From positions 2,976,001 through 3,040,000 of the forward strand of contig NZ_LT607753.1 of NCBI RefSeq assembly GCF_900090295.1: a DNA stretch of 64,000 nucleotides, written 5' to 3'. The stretch comes from Micromonospora coxensis (GTDB taxonomy: Bacteria; Actinomycetota; Actinomycetes; Mycobacteriales; Micromonosporaceae). The stretch's first letter is position 1; each line of letters starts with the position of its first letter. The notes below the pieces were generated by a model that saw nothing but the letters and a program-made list of their open reading frames with translations, did no database searches and was not told the origin of the DNA. The translations under genes were made by a program, and so were the position numbers. Below, piece after piece: positions 43,148 to 50,445 of the stretch.

Positions 43148-44587
43148 TCAGGGCTGCCAGGGCCCGGCCGGACGGCCGCCGTACCCGCCGGGCGGGCCGT
43201 AGCCGGTCGGGTACGCCGGAGGCGGCGGCGGGGCCAGCACCACCGGGATCGGCACCACCGGGGAGTCGGGGGCCTCGACCGCGCGCTGCGACCCGTCCGG
43301 GAAGCGCAGGTGGTAGCGCTGCCCGTCCCAGATGCCGACCGGTGCCTGCGGGTCCCGACCCACGAAGTACGACCGGTACGCGCTGATCGCGTCCAGCAGT
43401 TCCCGCTCCTCCCGGGCGGTACGCTCCCGATCGGCCGCCTTGCGGTCCAGCCCCCGGCGCATGCCGTCGCGCAGCAGCGCCAGCCGGGTGGCGGCGAACT
43501 GGTAGCCGCGCATCGCCCGCAGGCCCGGCTCGCCCCCGACCCGACGGGCCCAGACCCGCGCCGCGTGCCGCCGGCCCAGGCTGCCCAGGGCGGCCACCTC
43601 CGGCGGGGTGAGCCAGCCGGCCCGCACGTAGTCCGGCAGCACCCGCTCGGTGAGCCGCCCCTCCCAGGCGCGCAGCCAGATCGCGAAGCTGACCATGCCG
43701 AAGAAGATCGGCACCATCAGCGCCACGATGCCGAGGAAGAAGATCACCGGCTGGCCGGTCGCCTGCACCAGCGACGGCAGCAGGTTCCAGGTGCCGTGCA
43801 GGATCATCGCCAGCAGCAGGCCGGCGGCCGGGGCGAGGATCCGCACCCGCCGGTCGGCCGCCCGGGCGGCGATGCCCAGCCCGACACCGGTCATCGAGGT
43901 GAACAGCGGGTGGGCGAAGCCGAAGAAGAGGATCCGCATGATGAAGATGACGATGACGTTGCGGACGCCGGTGGCCGGCCCCCACTCGTCCACGCCCGAG
44001 GCATACCCGGCGCCGCCCAGGTAGAGGATGTTCTCCACCATGGCGAACCCGACCGCCGAGAGCCCGCAGTAGACCAGGCCGTCGGTGATGCCCGACCACT
44101 CCCGGCGGCGGAAGACCAGCAGCAGGATCGGGCCGAGCGCCTTGGTCAGCTCCTCGATGAACGGGGCGACCAGCACCGCGGTCAACGCGGAGGGCAGCTC
44201 CCACCGGTCGAAGAGCTTCGCCCCGGCGTTGTTGACGGTCAGCGACGCGGCGGTGGAGACGAACGCGCCCCAGGCGAAGCAGAAGACCAGGTACTTCAGC
44301 GGCTCCGGCTCGTACCGGTCGAGCCAGAGGAAGCAGGCCACCAGCACCGGCACCGGCAGGACCGCCGCGGCCACCCCGACCAGCAGCGCGTCCAGGCCCA
44401 GGTTGGTGCCGAGGGTGTAGAGCATGTAGACCGCGCAGGCGGCGATCAGCAGCACCACCCCGGCCAGCACCAGGATCCGCCGCCAGCCCAGCCGGCGCGG
44501 CGGCATCCCGGGCGCGACGGCACCCGGTGGTGGGACGGCGGGCGCGGTCGGCGGCGGCACGGGCCAGCCGGGCGGGGTGACGGCCAT
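43148..44587 (-). CDS. PrsW family intramembrane metalloprotease-like protein
   Basis: A 479-residue polytopic protein. The PrsW motifs are VAPFIEELTKALGPI (EExxK), GFAMVENILYL (FxxxEN), FAHPLFTSMTG and HGTWN, which supply the metal-binding Glu and His. B. subtilis PrsW cleaves an anti-sigma factor; the target here is unknown. The N- and C-termini are Pro-rich. ATG 44587 is chosen because TACGCT (44594-44599) lies 6 nt upstream. It is divergent from the SAM-IV-controlled gene. Confidence 0.88.
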   Translation of the reverse strand: MAVTPPGWPVPPPTAPAVPPPGAVAPGMPPRRLGWRRILVLAGVVLLIAACAVYMLYTLGTNLGLDALLVGVAAAVLPVPVLVACFLWLDRYEPEPLKYLVFCFAWGAFVSTAASLTVNNAGAKLFDRWELPSALTAVLVAPFIEELTKALGPILLLVFRRREWSGITDGLVYCGLSAVGFAMVENILYLGGAGYASGVDEWGPATGVRNVIVIFIMRILFFGFAHPLFTSMTGVGLGIAARAADRRVRILAPAAGLLLAMILHGTWNLLPSLVQATGQPVIFFLGIVALMVPIFFGMVSFAIWLRAWEGRLTERVLPDYVRAGWLTPPEVAALGSLGRRHAARVWARRVGGEPGLRAMRGYQFAATRLALLRDGMRRGLDRKAADRERTAREERELLDAISAYRSYFVGRDPQAPVGIWDGQRYHLRFPDGSQRAVEAPDSPVVPIPVVLAPPPPPAYPTGYGPPGGYGGRPAGPWQP

Positions 44588-44639
44588 GCGGTCAGCGTAG
44601 TCACCCACGGCCCCCTGGTCCGGACGCATCGGTGGTGGT

Positions 44640-44820
44640 TATGCTGCCCACAGGTCACGAGCGCCAGCGTCAAGCCCCGGCTTGCTGGCCGGCAACCCTC
44701 GTCGAGTTCGCGGTGGGGTGCCCCGGGTGATGACCGGGCCCAGCCCGATCCGTGTGCTGGGCAAGCGCGGACCCCGTCCCGGTGTGCCCACACCCGGGGT
44801 CCCGAGGACCCCGGAGGAAC
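44640..44820 (+). ncRNA. SAM-IV riboswitch and expression platform
   Basis: A TATGCT -10 (44640-44645) places the RNA 5' end at about 44652. From 44653 the sequence matches the SAM-IV aptamer from memory: GGTCACGAGCGCCAGCG, AAGCCCCGGCTTGCT, GGCCGGCAACCCTC, CGCGGTGGGGTGCCCCGGGTGATGACC. A CCCAGC/GCTGGG hairpin follows at 44739-44762. Downstream, ACCCC (44771-44775) can pair with GGGGT (44796-44800), or GGGGTCC (44796-44802) can pair with GGACCCC (44806-44812) next to the GGAGG site at 44813-44817. SAM-dependent control of translation is the likely outcome. Confidence 0.88.
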
Positions 44821-44824
44821 CGGC

Positions 44825-46096
44825 ATGACCGTCACCCTCGTACCGCCCGCCCGTCCCACCGCCGCCACGCCCGCACCGGGCCGGCCGGACCCGCTCGGCG
44901 TGCTCGGCGTACCCGGGCAGGTGAACCTGGACCACGCCGCCAGCGCGCCCTGCGCGCGGGCCGCCGCCGACGCGGTGGCCGAGCTGCTGCCCTGGTACGC
45001 CAGCGTGCACCGCGGCGCCGGGGCGCTGTCGCAGCGCTGCACCCTGGCCTACGAGCGGGCCCGGCAGACGGTCGGCGACTTCTTCGGCGCCCGCGCCGAC
45101 GACCACGTGGTCTTCACCCGCAACACCACCGACGCGCTGAACCTGCTGGCCCGGGCCCTGCCCGCCGGCACCACCGTGGTCACCTTCGCCGGGGAGCACC
45201 ACGCCAACCTGCTGCCCTGGCCGCGCGGCTCGGTGCGGCTGCCGGTGCCGGAGAGCCCCGGCGCGGCCGTCCGGTCGCTGGACGCCGCCCTCGCCGAGCT
45301 GCGCCGGGGTGGGGTGTCCGGGCCGCCGGTGCTGGTCGCCGTGACCGCCGCGAGCAACGTGACCGGTGAGCGCTGGCCGGTGGCCGAGCTGGCCCGGGCG
45401 GCCCGCCGGCACGGTGCCCGGATCGTGGTCGACGCCGCCCAGCTCGCCCCGCACGCGCCGGTGGACGTGGCCGACCTCGACGTGGACTACCTGGCGGTCT
45501 CCGGGCACAAGCTGTACGCGCCGTTCGGCGCGGGCGTGCTGCTCGGCCGGGCCGACTGGTTGGACGAGGCCCCGCCGTACCTGGCCGGTGGGGGCGCCAC
45601 CGGCCACGTCGGCGCGGCCACCCACGACGTGCGCTGGGCGACCGGCCCGGCCCGGCACGAGGGCGGTACGCCGAACCTGCTCGGCGCGGTCGCCCTGGCC
45701 GCCGTCTGCACGGCGCTGGCCGAGGCGGACCGGGACGCCCTGCACGCTCACGAGCAGCGGCTGCTGACCCGGCTGCGGGACGGCCTCGCCGCGCTGCCCG
45801 AGGTGGTGGAGCTGCGCGCCTTCGCCCCGGACACGCCCCGGGTCGGCATCGTCTCGTTCGTGCTGGCCGGCCGGGACTCCGCCGAGGTGGCCGGGTACCT
45901 GGCCCGGGAGCACGGGATCGGGGTGCGCGACGGGCTCTTCTGCGCGCACCCGCTGGCCCGGCGGCTGCTCGCCGAGGCGGCGACGCGCAGCGGCCGGGAC
46001 GACCTGCCGCCGACCGCGCTGCGGGCCAGCCTCGGGCTGGGCAGCACGCGGGCCGAGGTGGACCGGTTGCTCGCCGCGTTGGCGGCACTGCGCTGA
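44825..46096 (+). CDS. Class V aminotransferase / cysteine desulfurase-like protein
   Basis: A 423-residue fold-type I PLP enzyme of the NifS/SufS/CsdA superfamily. The PLP Lys is in YLAVSGHKLYAPFGAGVL, the Asp/Gln partner region is IVVDAAQLAPHAPVDV, and a Cys in RDGLFCAHPLARRLL takes the place of the desulfurase Cys loop. It could release sulfur from cysteine or act on a related amino acid. Control by SAM-IV supports a sulfur-amino-acid role. ATG 44825 has GGAGGAACCGGC upstream. No suf or isc genes are adjacent. Confidence 0.87.
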   Translation: MTVTLVPPARPTAATPAPGRPDPLGVLGVPGQVNLDHAASAPCARAAADAVAELLPWYASVHRGAGALSQRCTLAYERARQTVGDFFGARADDHVVFTRNTTDALNLLARALPAGTTVVTFAGEHHANLLPWPRGSVRLPVPESPGAAVRSLDAALAELRRGGVSGPPVLVAVTAASNVTGERWPVAELARAARRHGARIVVDAAQLAPHAPVDVADLDVDYLAVSGHKLYAPFGAGVLLGRADWLDEAPPYLAGGGATGHVGAATHDVRWATGPARHEGGTPNLLGAVALAAVCTALAEADRDALHAHEQRLLTRLRDGLAALPEVVELRAFAPDTPRVGIVSFVLAGRDSAEVAGYLAREHGIGVRDGLFCAHPLARRLLAEAATRSGRDDLPPTALRASLGLGSTRAEVDRLLAALAALR

Positions 46097-46106
46097 CCGG
46101 GGTGGC

Positions 46107-47369
46107 TCAGCCGAGCGGCGGGGCGGTCGGGGGCTTCGGGGCCCCGCCCGGCTCCGCCGCCTCCCCGCGCGGCTTCTCCTGGTCGCCGAAGGACTGCCGG
46201 ACCAGCCGGTTCGCCTCCTCCTGGTCGATGCCGGAGGCGACCATCAGGTCGCTGGCGGTGGTGCGCACCTGGGCGATCACGACGCTGCCGGAGAAGCCCA
46301 CCCCCTGCGCGTACGCCCGGCCGGCCTCGCTGACCGCGCGCAGTGACCGCTCCCGGGCCTGCTCCGGCTCGGCCCCCACGGCGAACTCGTGCCGCAGCAG
46401 GCGTACCGACTCGGCGAGGTGGGCCACCGCGTCCGGCATCGGTTCGGGGATCGGCTCCTCGTCCTCGATCATGGTGACGGCCCGACGGATCAGGGTGCCG
46501 CTGTTGCGCATCGCCCGGTCGATCGGGTCGGCCGCCTCCGCGTAGTGGGTCAGCTCGCTGCGCCGGTGCCAGCGGGCCGGCGAGAGGGTGCTGGTCTCCT
46601 TCGCGCCCTCGATCGCCTCGGTGAAGGCGGCCAGTTCCTCCTTGTTCTCCCGCAGCCGCTCCAGGGCCCGCTGGGCGCTGCCCCGGTCCCGCTTGCGCAG
46701 CGCCTCGGCGCAGACGTCGAGCTGTCCGGCGAGCAGGTCCAGCGCGGGGCGGGCGGCCCGGTTGATCACCCGTAACGGGTTGAGCGGCAGCAGGACCGCG
46801 GTCACCAGCAGCGCGATCCCACCGCCGACGAACGCGTCGACGAAGCGGGGTATCTCCAGGTCCTGGACTGAGGGGCTGAGCGTGACGATCAGCACCGCGG
46901 TCGCGGCGGCCTGGATCACGACGGCCACACTGCCGCCGAAGAAGATCGTCAGCAGGATCGCCGAGGTCACCACCAGGCCGAGCTGCCAGCCGCCGGTGCC
47001 GAGGAAGTAGATCAGCACGTCGCCGAGGAACACCCCGACCGCGACTCCGATGATCAGCTCGACGGTACGGCGCAGCCGCTGCCCGACCGAGGCGGCCAGG
47101 GTGCCGACCGCCGAGATGGGCGCGAAGACGGGCTGCGGGTTGTTCAGCACCTCGTGCGCGAAGATCCAGGAGAGCGCGGCGGCCAGCCCGGCCTGGACGG
47201 CCAGGCCGAGCGCCATCCGCACCCGGTGCAGCCGGTCGTGCAGGGTGGCCCGGCTCCGGTGGCGCAACTCCGCCATCGCCCCGGCGATCCGGGCGGAGTC
47301 GACGTCCGTGCCGTCGCGCAGGGCGGCACGCCGCATCAGCGACGGTCGTCGGTCCCGGGCCACGGCCAT
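46107..47369 (-). CDS. FUSC family membrane protein
   Basis: A 420-residue protein of the FUSC/aromatic-acid exporter type. Four to six transmembrane helices occupy residues 45-175 (PQPVFAPISAVGTLAASVGQRLRRTVELIIGVAVGVFLGDVLI is the signature region). A long cytoplasmic helical domain follows (RDRGSAQRALERLRENKEELAAFTEAIEGAKE). Efflux of aromatic or small organic compounds is inferred. The Pro-rich tail ends 11 bp from the convergent desulfurase-like gene. Confidence 0.82.
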   Translation of the reverse strand: MAVARDRRPSLMRRAALRDGTDVDSARIAGAMAELRHRSRATLHDRLHRVRMALGLAVQAGLAAALSWIFAHEVLNNPQPVFAPISAVGTLAASVGQRLRRTVELIIGVAVGVFLGDVLIYFLGTGGWQLGLVVTSAILLTIFFGGSVAVVIQAAATAVLIVTLSPSVQDLEIPRFVDAFVGGGIALLVTAVLLPLNPLRVINRAARPALDLLAGQLDVCAEALRKRDRGSAQRALERLRENKEELAAFTEAIEGAKETSTLSPARWHRRSELTHYAEAADPIDRAMRNSGTLIRRAVTMIEDEEPIPEPMPDAVAHLAESVRLLRHEFAVGAEPEQARERSLRAVSEAGRAYAQGVGFSGSVVIAQVRTTASDLMVASGIDQEEANRLVRQSFGDQEKPRGEAAEPGGAPKPPTAPPLG

Positions 47370-47429
47370 GGCCGGGACTACCCGTACCGGGAGCTTTCAT
47401 CCCACCGCCCGTGCGGCAGACTCGACGGG

Positions 47430-48167
47430 GTGACGGAGCTGACCGAGCGCTGGCGGACGGCGGCGCGGGACGCCGGCGCGGTCGACGACCCGGCGACGAT
47501 CCGGGCCGGGCAAGACCTGGTCGCCCGCTGGCGCGAGCCGCACCGCCGGTACCACACGCCTCGCCACCTCACCGCCGTGCTGGGCGTGGTGGACGCGTAC
47601 GCGGGGCTGGCTACCCAGCCGGACCTGGTGCGGCTCGCCGCCTGGTGCCACGACGCGGTCCACGACCCGCGCGCCGCCGGGGACACCAACGAGCGGGACA
47701 GCGCCGCGCTGGCCGGCACGCTGCTGACCGGGCTGGGGCTGCCCGCCGAGGCGGTGACCGAGGTCCGCCGGCTGGTGCTGCTCACCGCCGGGCACGCCGT
47801 CGCCGCCGACGACCCCGACGGCGCGCTGCTCTGCGACGCCGACCTCGCGGTCCTCGCGACCCCACCCGACGAGTACGCCGCGTACGCCGCCGCCATCCGC
47901 CAGGAGTACGCGCACGTCCCCGAGCCGGACTTCCGCGCCGGCCGGGCCCGCGTCCTCGACTCCCTGCTCGCCCTTCCCGCCCTCTTCCGCCTGCCCCCAC
48001 TGGCGGCCCGCTGGGAGGCGCCCGCCCGCGCCAACCTCACCCGCGAACTGGCCACCCTCCGCCGACCCCCGCCGTCGGGACGTCAGGCCGGGGTGGGGTC
48101 CGGGGGTGCAGGTGCTTGGGACGGCGGAGCCCGCTGGCGCGGAGCCGGTGGGCGATCTCGCGGGTAG
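47430..48167 (+). CDS. HD domain protein (predicted metal-dependent phosphohydrolase)
   Basis: A 245-residue protein with HD-type ligands in YHTPRHL, AAWCHDAVHD (HD) and LLTAGH, followed by LLCDADLAVLA (Asp). This is the HDIG-like group seen in many actinomycetes, with an unknown substrate. The natural fold ends near TRELATLRR (residue 213). The last 32 residues (Gly/Ala-rich) are read through the 3' end of the convergent DUF4031 gene. The GTG at 47430 is chosen from family length. Confidence 0.82.
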   Translation: MTELTERWRTAARDAGAVDDPATIRAGQDLVARWREPHRRYHTPRHLTAVLGVVDAYAGLATQPDLVRLAAWCHDAVHDPRAAGDTNERDSAALAGTLLTGLGLPAEAVTEVRRLVLLTAGHAVAADDPDGALLCDADLAVLATPPDEYAAYAAAIRQEYAHVPEPDFRAGRARVLDSLLALPALFRLPPLAARWEAPARANLTRELATLRRPPPSGRQAGVGSGGAGAWDGGARWRGAGGRSRG

Positions 48168-48363
48168 GGACGACCTGGGCGCCGAGCCAGACCGCCACCG
48201 GGAAGCGCTCGGCGGGGATGTCGTAGTGGTCACGGTCGAAGCCCCGGCGGGGCACGCCCAGCGCCTCGGCGAAGGCGTGCAGTTCGGCGTGGGAGACGTC
48301 GCTGATCAGGTGGGACCAGAGCCGTCCCCGCCACGGCCAGGCGGGCCGGTCGAGGTACAGCAT
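48037..48363 (-). CDS. DUF4031 domain protein
   Basis: A 108-residue protein. The core (LYLDRPAWPWRGRLWSHLISDVSHAELHAFAEALGVPRRGFDRDHYDIPAERF) is the DUF4031 motif set, with conserved His and Asp residues. The family norm is about 85-90 residues, so the last 20 residues (PRTPPRPDVPTAGVGG...) are probably an extension over the HD gene, which it overlaps by 131 bp. ATG 48363 follows TAGATT (48371-48376) by 7 nt, better than the upstream TTG. Function is unknown. Confidence 0.82.
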   Translation of the reverse strand: MLYLDRPAWPWRGRLWSHLISDVSHAELHAFAEALGVPRRGFDRDHYDIPAERFPVAVWLGAQVVPTREIAHRLRASGLRRPKHLHPRTPPRPDVPTAGVGGGWPVRG

Positions 48364-48370
48364 GGCGGCC

Positions 48371-48391
48371 AATCTAACCGGCGGTTAGCCT
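48371..48391. promoter_or_regulatory. Symmetric divergent leaderless promoters
   Basis: CTAACC and GGTTAG form an inverted repeat (48374-48388). The minus-strand -10 TAGATT (48371-48376) and the plus-strand -10 TAGCCT (48386-48391) lie at its two ends, each exactly 7 nt from an ATG (48363 and 48399). The two start codons are only 35 bp apart, so the core promoters must overlap. Confidence 0.75.
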
Positions 48392-48398
48392 TCCCCGC

Positions 48399-49799
48399 AT
48401 GGTTGGCTCCCCCCTCCTCGACGACCTGCGGGCGGCGCTCGGCGACGACGCCGTCCTGACCGACCCCGACCTGCTGCGGATGCACCAGCGCGACGAAGCG
48501 GACCTCTGCCCGGCGGGCACGCCGCTGGTGGTGACCCGGCCCCGCAGCACCGAGCAGGTGGTGGCGGTGGTCCGGGCGGCCGCGCGGCACGGCGTACCGG
48601 TGGTGCCGCAGGGGGCGCGGACCGGGCTGGCCGGCGCGGCGAACGCGGTCGACGGCGCGGTGGTGCTCAGCACGATGGCGATGGACGCGATCCGGGAGAT
48701 CGACCCGGTCAGCCGGATCGCCGTGGTGCAGCCGGGGGTGGTCAACGCGACCCTGGCCGGTGCGGTGGCGAAGCACGGGCTCTGGTACCCGCCGGACCCG
48801 GGCTCCTGGGAGTCCTCCACCATCGGCGGCAACGTCTCCACCAACGCCGGCGGCATGTGCTGCGTCAAGTACGGCGTGACCACCGAGTACGTGCTGGGCC
48901 TGGAGGTGGTGCTCGCCTCCGGCGAGGTGCTGCGCACCGGTCGGCGCACCGCCAAGGGTGTCGCCGGGTACGACCTGACCCGGCTCTTCGTCGGCTCCGA
49001 GGGCACCCTCGGCGTGATCACCGAGATCACCGTGTCGCTGCGTCCGGCCCCCGAGGAGTCGCTGACCATGGTGGCCGTCTTCGGGTCCACGGCGGCGGCC
49101 GGCGCGGCGGTGGCCGACATCGCCGCCCAGGGGCTCAGCCCCAGCCTGCTGGAACTGCTCGACCGGACCCATCTGCGGGCGATCGAGGCGTACCGGCCGA
49201 TGGGGTTGCGCACCGACGCGCAGGCGCTGCTGCTCGCCGCCGCCGACACCGGCTCCCGGTCCGCCGACGACCTGGCCCGGCTGGCCGAGGTCTGCGAGGC
49301 GGCCGGGGCCGAGGAGGTGTACGCGGCCACCGACGCCGTGGAGGCGGCGGCGCTGTTGCAGGCCCGCCGGCTGGCACACCCGGCGATGGAGAAGTTCGCC
49401 GCCGACGCCTTCCCCGGCGGCAACGGCGGTCTGGTCATCGACGACGTGGCGGTGCCGCGCGGCGCGCTGGCCGCGCTGCTCGACGGGGTCGCCCGGATCG
49501 CCGAGGAGTGCGACGTGCCGATCGGCGTGGTCGGGCACGCCGGGGACGGCAACATGCACCCCAACATCGTGGTCGACCGAGCCGACCCGGCCAGCCTGGA
49601 ACGGGGCCGGCGCGCCTTCGACGAGATCATGCGGCTCGGCCTGGACCTCGGCGGCACCTGCACCGGCGAGCACGGCGTCGGGCTGCTCAAGCGGGACTGG
49701 CTGGCCCGCGAGATCGGCCCGGTCGGCGTCCGGGTGCACCAGGCGATCAAGGCGGCGCTGGACCCGGCGGGGATGCTGAACCCGGGCAAGGTGCTCTGA
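48399..49799 (+). CDS. FAD-linked oxidase (GlcD/D-lactate dehydrogenase type)
   Basis: A 466-residue flavoprotein of the PCMH/VAO family. The FAD-binding part holds PVVPQGARTGLAGAANAVDGAVVLS and the WESSTIGGNVSTNAGGMCCVKYG loop. The C-terminal FAD-oxidase domain holds GVVGHAGDGNMHPNIVVD and GTCTGEHGVGLLKRDWL. It oxidises a 2-hydroxy acid such as glycolate or D-lactate, passing electrons to an unknown acceptor. It has no glcE/glcF partners nearby. The ATG follows TAGCCT by 7 nt. Confidence 0.9.
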   Translation: MVGSPLLDDLRAALGDDAVLTDPDLLRMHQRDEADLCPAGTPLVVTRPRSTEQVVAVVRAAARHGVPVVPQGARTGLAGAANAVDGAVVLSTMAMDAIREIDPVSRIAVVQPGVVNATLAGAVAKHGLWYPPDPGSWESSTIGGNVSTNAGGMCCVKYGVTTEYVLGLEVVLASGEVLRTGRRTAKGVAGYDLTRLFVGSEGTLGVITEITVSLRPAPEESLTMVAVFGSTAAAGAAVADIAAQGLSPSLLELLDRTHLRAIEAYRPMGLRTDAQALLLAAADTGSRSADDLARLAEVCEAAGAEEVYAATDAVEAAALLQARRLAHPAMEKFAADAFPGGNGGLVIDDVAVPRGALAALLDGVARIAEECDVPIGVVGHAGDGNMHPNIVVDRADPASLERGRRAFDEIMRLGLDLGGTCTGEHGVGLLKRDWLAREIGPVGVRVHQAIKAALDPAGMLNPGKVL

Positions 49800-49813
49800 C
49801 CCCGGCGGGCGGG

Positions 49814-49843
49814 GTGCGGGAGGCCGTCGGCGGCCTCCCGCAC
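49814..49843. terminator. Bidirectional hairpin terminator
   Basis: GTGCGGGAGGCCG pairs with CGGCCTCCCGCAC (13 bp) around a TCGG tetraloop, between the ends of the FAD-oxidase gene and the convergent lipoprotein gene. Confidence 0.82.
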
Positions 49844-49847
49844 CGCC

Positions 49848-50357
49848 TCAGGCGGTCGGCTCGGCCGGGGTGGCCTGGGTGAGCAGGAGCAGGATCTCGC
49901 CGGCCACCGGTGGGCGCTCCTCACCGGGGCAGTCCTGCGAGGTGATCAGGCCGACCGAGGTGAGCAGGCTCGACGTCAGCGAGTCGATGCAGGTCGCCTT
50001 GTACTTGCGGACCTCGTCGGTCTCCTGGGCCAGCCGCGGGTCGGCGAGCAGGCCGTGCAGCCGCTGGAGCTGCTCCGGGTCGAGCGTCCCGGTGGACGTC
50101 ACGCCGTCCCCGGCGCAGTCGTCGCACTCCCAGCGGCCGTCGGGCTCCACGTTGAGCGACCGGAGCGGGCCGTCCTGACCGAGCTTCTGCAGCAGGCTGA
50201 CCCGGCCGGCGGCCGGGGAGGCTGTCACCGCTGTCCCCTTCGGATCCCGTGTGGACTCGCCGCCGTCCTCGCCGAACACCGAGCAGGCGGTGAGGGTGAC
50301 CGTCAGGACGACACCGGCGGAGACCATGAGCACGCGTGACCACAGAGGGGGAACCAC
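49848..50357 (-). CDS. Hypothetical lipoprotein
   Basis: A 169-residue protein. The signal peptide VVPPLWSRVLMVSAGVV leads to a lipobox LTAC, so the mature protein starts at Cys and is tethered outside the membrane. Two further Cys (CDDC) and two near the C-terminus (ATCID, QDCPG) could form disulfides. I do not recognise the domain. GTG 50357 is chosen because TAGGTT (50365-50370) lies exactly 7 nt upstream; ATG 50327 would remove the basic start of the signal peptide. Confidence 0.75.
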   Translation of the reverse strand: MVPPLWSRVLMVSAGVVLTVTLTACSVFGEDGGESTRDPKGTAVTASPAAGRVSLLQKLGQDGPLRSLNVEPDGRWECDDCAGDGVTSTGTLDPEQLQRLHGLLADPRLAQETDEVRKYKATCIDSLTSSLLTSVGLITSQDCPGEERPPVAGEILLLLTQATPAEPTA

Positions 50358-50445
50358 GCGCCGCAACCTACCCCACCGTAGGTAAGAACCGGTACCGGCC
50401 GACCGGGCGGGCGTCGATGGGTGCAACGTCCATGGGGCCGATCGG

